The notes under the pieces were generated by a model. The model was not told where the DNA came from and searched no databases. It was given only the letters and a program-made list of their open reading frames with translations. Positions 58,727 through 64,000 of a stretch of 64,000 nucleotides of DNA are shown here, one piece after another (within the stretch, counting starts at the first letter, position 1; each line of letters begins with the position of its first letter). Origin of the DNA: Solanum dulcamara (Eukaryota; Streptophyta; Magnoliopsida; Solanales; Solanaceae). A program made the position numbers and the translations under genes. The stretch is taken from positions 9,364,449-9,428,448 of the forward strand of contig NC_077244.1 of NCBI RefSeq assembly GCF_947179165.1, written 5' to 3'.

Positions 58727-58927
58727 CTGATATTTTGAATAGTTCTCTGAGTCCAACATACCGAGTCAAATAAGATCTTATTCATGGTTGTGAAGCACGC
58801 CATAACTATGAATAGGAGACTATGGGACATTTAGGAAAGTTTTCACTTCTTTCAAATTCATGTCTAGCCTTCGAGTGTCCTAATATTTCCTTTAACTAAT
58901 GACCTATTTCGTGTTGAGAAAGGGTTG

Positions 58928-59490
58928 ATGATGAGGACAAGGCTCCTTCGATTGCCAATGCCCCACTTAATGAGGAAGGGGTAACCCATATCGAGTTTCA
59001 CAATATTATTACATTATTGACTCAAGTATTAGCAAACCAAGGGCATCAAGGTGTTCTTTCTACCCAAATGCAAAATCTGGCCTCTAGGATTTGAGATTTC
59101 GAAAGGATGAGAAGGACGAGCTAGTGGTACGAATATTGGATTGTTGAGAGAGATAGAGAAATAGGGACAATAGGATAGGAAGAGTTCAAAGGAGCTAAGG
59201 GAGGCCAAAATCCAAGAGTTTATTAACCTCCGTCAAGGGAGTATGAGCGTGAGGGAGTATGCTCTCAAATTCATTAAGTTTTCAAAGTATGCTTCCTTCA
59301 TGGTCTCCGACCCAAGAATAGGATGAGCAAATTTATTTTCGGTGTCTCAAGCTTGGTGTCCAAGAAGTACAAAATGGCCATGCTGGTCAAAAAGATGGAC
59401 ATCTCTCGGTTAATGAGTTACGCAGAATAAATTGAAGAAGAGAAGCTAAAAGAGAGATAAAGGGCGTTCAAGAAGGCTAGAGTAGATGGT
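58928..59490 (+). pseudogene. Family-D gag, 3'-truncated
   Basis: Plus strand in broken frames: DDEDKAPSIANAPLNEEG, ITLLTQVLANQGHQGV (58990-59050), LASRI then stop, then after a gap EAKIQEFINLRQGSMSVREY (59205-59265) and ALKFIKFSKYASFMVSDPRI, MAMLVKKMDISRLMSYAE (59375-59425). This is the capsid layout of the chromovirus families here. The start codon is not evident. It is cut at 59490 by a minus-strand family-A LTR, so the remainder of element D is outside the window or lost. Confidence 0.75.
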
Positions 59491-61676
59491 TGTCACCCCT
59501 CGGGAGGGTATCCTAGACTTGGCCGGCACTCGAAAGCCATTTCTGGCCTTCAAGTGAACCACCTGGTCCAGTCACACTTTCATTCATTCACATTCTATCA
59601 GCGGAAGACTCAATCATATCAATACTATTCATAATTTTGGGCCAAAGGCCAAAAAAATACCCAATCAATAACTAACTAGAATAAAACTAGTCAAAATGGA
59701 TAAATTAACATTTCCACACTCTAGTCTATGAAGCCTCTATCAACAATCCAGGAGGTTCCAATGACAAGTCCATGGCTACCAATGATCAAAATAAAGGAAA
59801 CAAAACAAAGCTATAAAGATAATCTCGGTATCCTGCAGAAACTAGGAGGACTCACCAACTAGCTAGAAGTGAGGAGATCTTCAACGGTGCATCAGTTGAT
59901 GATCTCTAGTACCTGTCTTTGCATCATAAAATGATGTAGGACAAATGGCATTAGTACATGAAATATACGAGTATGTAAAATGGCCGAATGAAACAAACAT
60001 CAAGGGAGAATCAGATCAACTTGAAATCTTAACTCAAGTCTAAACAGGGATATGATTTAGACGGGACCAATCACATACAATTCAACCCAACCTGACTTAG
60101 AGTATTATCAAGACCTATAAGGGAGTTTCTCTTATCCGACATCCATCACTTATAAGCCAGTGATAGTACAACAAACTGACATTATTGTCGCATCCGTTCA
60201 TACTTTGGCAGGGTATGAACGAATCAACCAATTATGGATCCAATCCAACTAAGTCTTATAATGTCAGGACAATAATTTTGGGGAAATATCCGACTTTAAC
60301 GGTTCAATCCCCTCCTATGTTTGGCGATGTAATTATTGGATTCGAGGTATTACTTACTCTTACCCAATTCAGTTCTCGATACTCCTCCCAAGACTCAATG
60401 CTCATAAAACTCCATCTAATCAACTCAATCAAATCATATCGACAAGTCTCATTTGGAAACTTGTCAAATCATCAATTCTATCACAATCAAACCTCTCTTA
60501 ATCATACTATCCGATCAATCCCAATCATATCTTTCATGAGTAGTTAAATATGCATTTGTAACAATATACAAACTTATCCAGTCGTTCCTCTATTCATTTA
60601 ACACATCCTTTGGGACTCATCACAACTCCAACATTCTAAATCAATAATTTAAGGTGAGCAACATATTTAAGAAAATTAACATATTTAGCATAGTCAACAT
60701 AGTTAAGAACAATCAATCTCAAAGAGGATGTAGGGAATATGGGTGGACTCAACCCATGCTTTGAGTAGCCTTATATACCTTGGTGAAGACTTTGAAGAAA
60801 TCTTGATGTTGGGTCTTCAATGGAAAGCTTGAATCCTTGAAGTTCTTGAAGGCAATCCTTGTTGGAAAAGGATTTGAAAGAGAAGAGAAGGGATTTCTAG
60901 GGCTTTTTAGAGAGAGGAATGGACTGGAAATAATGGTCCAAAATGTCCCAAGGCTAATGTATATATAATTTGGGGAAATGCCCAATTTGCCCTTTCTCCA
61001 AAAATCTGGAAAAATAGGCTAAAACACTCCTGGCGCTATAGTGGCGTGCCGCGCCACTGTAGTGCCAAGTCGAATATAGGCTTAAAACCTGCACATCTGA
61101 TAGTGGCGCATCGCGCCAGGGACCAAACTACTGAGGTGCCAAGCCCAGGTTTCCTGCAGTTACAACCCAGGCCTGAAATTCCTACAGTACTAATTTGTCT
61201 TAGGATAGTCATAACTTTTGACTCCGAACTCCAAAAATTACAATCTTGCTGGCATTGGAAACAAGACTCGAATACCTTTAATTTAATGGTCATGGGCCAC
61301 CCAGATCGTCATATTAAAAAAGATATGGTTGTTAGAAGTCGACCCCTTATACGAACTCATTCTAAAACTTAGCCAAGACAAATTCTTTGGACTTAGCTTG
61401 GTTCTAGGGATCCTTTATGACCCTAAATTACCTCTGACACTCTCCAATTTCTTAGGAATTGATCCTAACTCATGCATGCACTTTACAATCATCTAGTACG
61501 ATCCTATATGTACACGAAGAACAGTCCGAATCTTAGTGAAAATTTTTGGGGGTGTTACATTATCTCCCCCTTGGGATCATTCGTCCTTGAATGATGAGTA
61601 AACCAAGGATGGGCTCGAGGTAGAAATCACAATCAGAATTCAGTCATTCAACCAATCAAATTCTCAAAATAATTTA

Positions 61677-61933
61677 CTATCCGAACTCAAAATGAACATA
61701 CGAATTCAAGTCAAGAAAATGGACATTACCTTCAGCATTCTCATCAATGGGCACGAATAGATGTGGATGTTTAGCTTTCATATCTTCCTCCGCTTCCCAT
61801 GTGGCTTTTTTGAAAAATTGATTTCTCCACAAGACTTTGAATGAGGCAATCCCCTTGTTCCTCAATTTGCGAATTTGGCAATCAAGGATTTAGACCAAAA
61901 CCTCTTTATATGACAAGCTATCCATAACTCCAA
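61677..61933 (-). pseudogene. Family-A chromodomain (separated from integrase by the plastid insert)
   Basis: Minus strand frame 61865-61677: RNKGIASFKVLWRNQFFKKA then TWEAEEDMKAKHPHLFVPID and an FEFG end, the same tail as 32808-32996. Upstream to 61933 is the linker with a TAG near 61893. The integrase sequence resumes as the left 150 bp copy at 61934-62083. Confidence 0.85.
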
Positions 61934-62083
61934 TACTATCAATGGGGACTACCAATAAGGGACCGCCCAAGAACTTCTTCAACATCGAAACGTGAAATAC
62001 CGGATGAATAGCGGCTAGCTCCGAGTGTAACTCCAATTCATAAGATACACTTTCTATCCTCCTCACAACCTGGTAAGGACCAA
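61934..62083 (-). repeat. Left copy of the 150 bp direct duplication
   Basis: Runs from TACTATCAATGGGG to AAGGACCAA and is the same as 62768-62917 except at four positions (for example CATCGAAACG against CATAGAAACG, AGCTCCGAG against AGCTCTGAG). It encodes the integrase segment near the GPY/F domain on the minus strand. Both copies are in the same orientation and bracket the plastid DNA. Confidence 0.95.
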
Positions 62084-62767
62084 AAGCAAAGGAATAATCC
62101 GTTTTTTAGTTAACTGATCTGATGGGTCCAACAAACAATTAATTATAACAAATATCTAAATTCTAAATAAAAAAATAAAATCTAAAATACTAGACTAAGA
62201 TTCTAAATAAAGGATAATAACTAAACGGGGTTTTCTTTTATTCGAAACGTCTCATGATCTTCAACCAATTATGCGCTTCAATATAATTACCGGGAGTAAG
62301 CGCTATAGCCTGTTTCCAATACTCAGCGGCTTGATCGAACCAAGCCTCTGCAATTTCAGAATCTCCCTATTGAATGGCCTGTTCTCCCCAGCCGGAATAG
62401 GTAGTTCAATTCCTTCCCTTAGAACCGTACTTGAGAATTTCTTACCTCATACGGCTCAGCAGTCAATTCTTTTGGTGTCCCATTTTGATCTATACCATAT
62501 CTAATAAAATCTAATCAGATTTCTCATGGATCTATCCCAGTTTTAGGGTTAACCAAAAGAAAAATAGGTTAATTACATGAGTTTCAAACTTAAATTTGGA
62601 TGAATAATCCGTTTATTTAGTTTTATCTTTTTTCCCACCTTCAGAAGAATAAAGCATAGGCATTTCTACTAGTGTTAGAATTTTCTGAAAGGGAACTATC
62701 TCGGTTTCATAGATAAATTTATATAGAATCTTTGAAAAAGACTTTCGTTCATAAGAAAGAAAATACT
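62084..62767. other. Nuclear plastid DNA insert (ycf3 region, about 684 bp)
   Basis: The segment carries ycf3 exon 3 with its upstream intron (62391-62767) and about 150 bp of downstream spacer (62084-62237). In the plastome ycf3 lies next to psaA, so the spacer probably comes from the ycf3-psaA interval. I recognise the exon protein and intron wording from memory; no alignment was run. Base composition and content differ sharply from the retroelement around it. Confidence 0.85.
62238..62390 (-). pseudogene. ycf3: ycf3 (pafI) exon 3, plastid-derived, with an internal stop
   Basis: Minus strand reading: GEQAIQ, an in-frame TAG at 62367-62369, then [20 protein letters not shown] and [17 protein letters not shown], ending R-R-F-E and TAA at 62238-62240. 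ycf3 encodes a TPR chaperone for photosystem I assembly in chloroplasts. Near the end M replaces the usual T (KIMRRFE). Only the last exon is present, and the stop shows it is not functional here. In the nucleus it would lack plastid trans-acting splicing anyway. Confidence 0.9.
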
Positions 62768-62917
62768 TACTATCAATGGGGACTACCAATAAGGGACCGC
62801 CCAAGAACTTCTTCAACATAGAAACGTGAAATACCGGATGAATAGCGGCTAGCTCTGAGTGTAACTCCAATTCATAAGAGACACTTCCTATCCTCCTCAC
62901 AACCTGGTAAGGACCAA
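62768..62917 (-). repeat. Right copy of the 150 bp direct duplication
   Basis: See the left copy at 61934-62083. This copy is continuous with the intact upstream integrase frame (63311 down to 62768), so it is the copy attached to the 5' part of the gene. Confidence 0.95.
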
Positions 62918-63990
62918 TGTATTGAGGACTAAGCTTTCCCATCCTTCCAAACCTCATGACGCCCTTCATGGGTAACACTTTCAAGTACACCCAATCATCT
63001 GCCTCAAACTCTAAGTCTCTTCTCCTTACATCGGTGTAAGATTTTTGATGGCTTTGGGCTTTTTTTAGCCTATCTTGAATAAATCTCACCTTCTCCATAG
63101 CTTGGGGAACAAAATCAGGCCCAATCAACTCGACTTCACCAACCTCAAACCACCCAATTGGTGATCTATACCTCCTCCTATACAAAGCTTTATAGGGAGC
63201 CATTTGAATGCTTGCATGATAGCTATTATTATATGCAAAATCTATGGGAGGTAAGTGATCATCCCAATTTCCTTTGAAGTCAAGTACACATGCCCTCAAC
63301 ATATCCTCCAACGTCTGGATGGTGCGCTCCGCTTAGCCATCTGTCTGGGGATGAAATGCCATACTAAGGTTGACCTTTAAACCCAGTCCCTTTTGAAAGG
63401 ATCTCCAAAATTAGGAAGTAAATTGAGCTCCTCGGTATGAGATAATAGACAAGGTAACCCCATGCAATCTGACGATCTCCTGAATGTATAATTTTGCATA
63501 ATCTTCTATGGTGTCAGTAGTCCTAACTGCCAAGAAGTGAGCCGATTTTGTCATCCTATCCACAATCACCCAAATCAAATAATGTTGTTTTTGGGACCTC
63601 AACAAAACCCGTAATAAAGTCCATATTGATCATCTCCCACTTCCATTTCAGAATTTCTATGTTTTGAGCTAACCCACATAGCCTTTGATGCTCGACTTTA
63701 ACCTGTTGGCAATTTGGGCACTCGGAAACAAATTCAGTGATATCTCTCCTCATTCCACTCCACCAATAAACTTCTCTCAAGTCATGATACATTTTTGTAG
63801 AGCCAGGATGAATAGAATATCTATAACTATGTGCTTCAGCTATAATCCTTTCTCGCACATCCTCAATATCTGGGATACACAATCTATTTTGGTACCTCAA
63901 CACACCATATCCCTCTTTGGTAAAAATCATCACCTTTTGTTTGTGAACAACTTCCTTTAATTGGAGAAGGACGGGATCTATGGCTCGAGT
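62768..63990 (-). pseudogene. Family-A integrase of the minus-strand element
   Basis: Minus strand. Zinc region EAHSYRYSIHPGSTKMYHDL and EVYWWSGMRRDITEFVSECP then NCQQVKVEHQ (63933-63690). Core: NMDFITG (about 63620), DRMTKSAHFLAVRTTDTIED (63490-63560), I-I-S-Y-R-G (usual S-D-R-G, so the second catalytic Asp is Tyr here, near 63425). Then [19 protein letters not shown] (63215-63270), KSYTDVRRRDLEFEADDWVY (62990-63045), KGVMRFGRMGKLSPQYIGPY. The open frame 63311-62613 reads on into plastid intron sequence. Confidence 0.9.
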
Positions 63991-64000
63991 GAGGATGCAG

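Larger units (their letters stand above)
59491..64000 (-). mobile_element. Family-A element, 3' part, minus strand, running off the window
   Basis: 3' LTR 59491-61559 (2069 bp; plus text TGTCACCCCTCGGGAGGGTA to GGGTGTTACA), polypurine tract 61560-61575 (minus strand AAGGGGGAGATA), chromodomain, then integrase to the window end. It inserted into family-D gag. The LTR has the GC-rich units (61030-61115) and the inverted repeat (59945-59975) of family A. A plastid DNA insert with a 150 bp flanking duplication lies at 62084-62767. The rest (RNase H, RT, gag, 5' LTR) lies beyond 64000. Confidence 0.9.

Noticed and set aside
62084..62767. Possibility that the window is chloroplast DNA with a working ycf3
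   Set aside because: Only one exon with an internal TAG is present, embedded in a nuclear retroelement with a flanking duplication.
1..64000. tRNA, rRNA or snRNA genes
   Set aside because: No cloverleaf with A and B boxes or conserved rRNA block was noticed by eye; only short tRNA-iMet-complementary primer sites are present. A covariance-model scan was not possible.

Overview
The window looks like repeat-rich intergenic heterochromatin of a plant nuclear genome. It is most likely from Solanaceae (pepper, tomato or potato type): this is inferred from the Del/Tekay-like chromovirus families, the tRNA-iMet primer sites and the resemblance of a plastid insert to solanaceous ycf3, with no database search behind it. 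No intact host protein-coding gene was found. Almost everything is LTR retrotransposon, one CACTA (En/Spm) DNA transposon, and their nested or truncated remains. Names used here: families A, B, C, D and H are my labels for LTR families seen in this window.

Layout, left to right. 1-3382: family-B LTR (+). 3383-4033: C-terminal integrase remnant of a different Ty3/gypsy lineage (+). 4034-17828: a family-C element on the minus strand (RT/protease at 4034-5226, gag at 15286-15545, 5' LTR at 15755-17828), split by a minus-strand family-A element (5227-12173) whose 5' LTR is cut short by LTR H (12174-about 15285). 17829-18510: protease/RT remnant of the second gypsy lineage (-). 18545-20492: family-B deletion derivative (part LTR joined to RNase H and RT, -). 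20493-21601: Ty1/copia RT fragment (-). 21602-22264: 3' part of an A-like LTR (+).

22265-25094 is the only island that is not obviously retroelement. It holds four tandem repeats of about 349 bp. Each carries, on the minus strand, a miniature and decayed plant cold-shock-domain/CCHC zinc-knuckle (CSP/GRP2-like) module. Next to these are an unrecognised 134-codon ORF (-), a cluster of TTTAGCGGCAAT motifs that looks like a MITE, and an F-box remnant (+).

25095-52672 is one CACTA transposon read on the minus strand. Its subterminal repeats lie at 25095-25460, a Ptta/En-Spm-type second ORF at 35637-37328, and TNP2 transposase at 37690-38340 plus 50821-52571. It was split by two retrotransposons: a structurally complete family-A element (25633-35546, perfect TTTAA target duplication) and a family-C element (38348-50820). 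The family-C element itself hosts a solo A-like LTR (41466-44687, perfect TGTAC target duplication) inside its integrase.

52673-64000 continues the nesting: family-B 3' LTR and integrase (52673-56343, -), then family-D 5' LTR and gag (56344-59490, +), then a family-A element (59491 to beyond the window, -). The last one carries a roughly 684 bp piece of plastid DNA (ycf3 exon 3 with flanks) between two 150 bp direct copies of its own integrase sequence.

All transposon genes seen are broken by stops or frameshifts, many of them TAG in places where the family normally has Gln or Trp. The best leads are the CSP mini-array, the plastid insertion with its 150 bp duplication, and tandem G-box/ABRE-like repeats just upstream of the TATA box in LTR H. 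I did not find evidence of a working new system.
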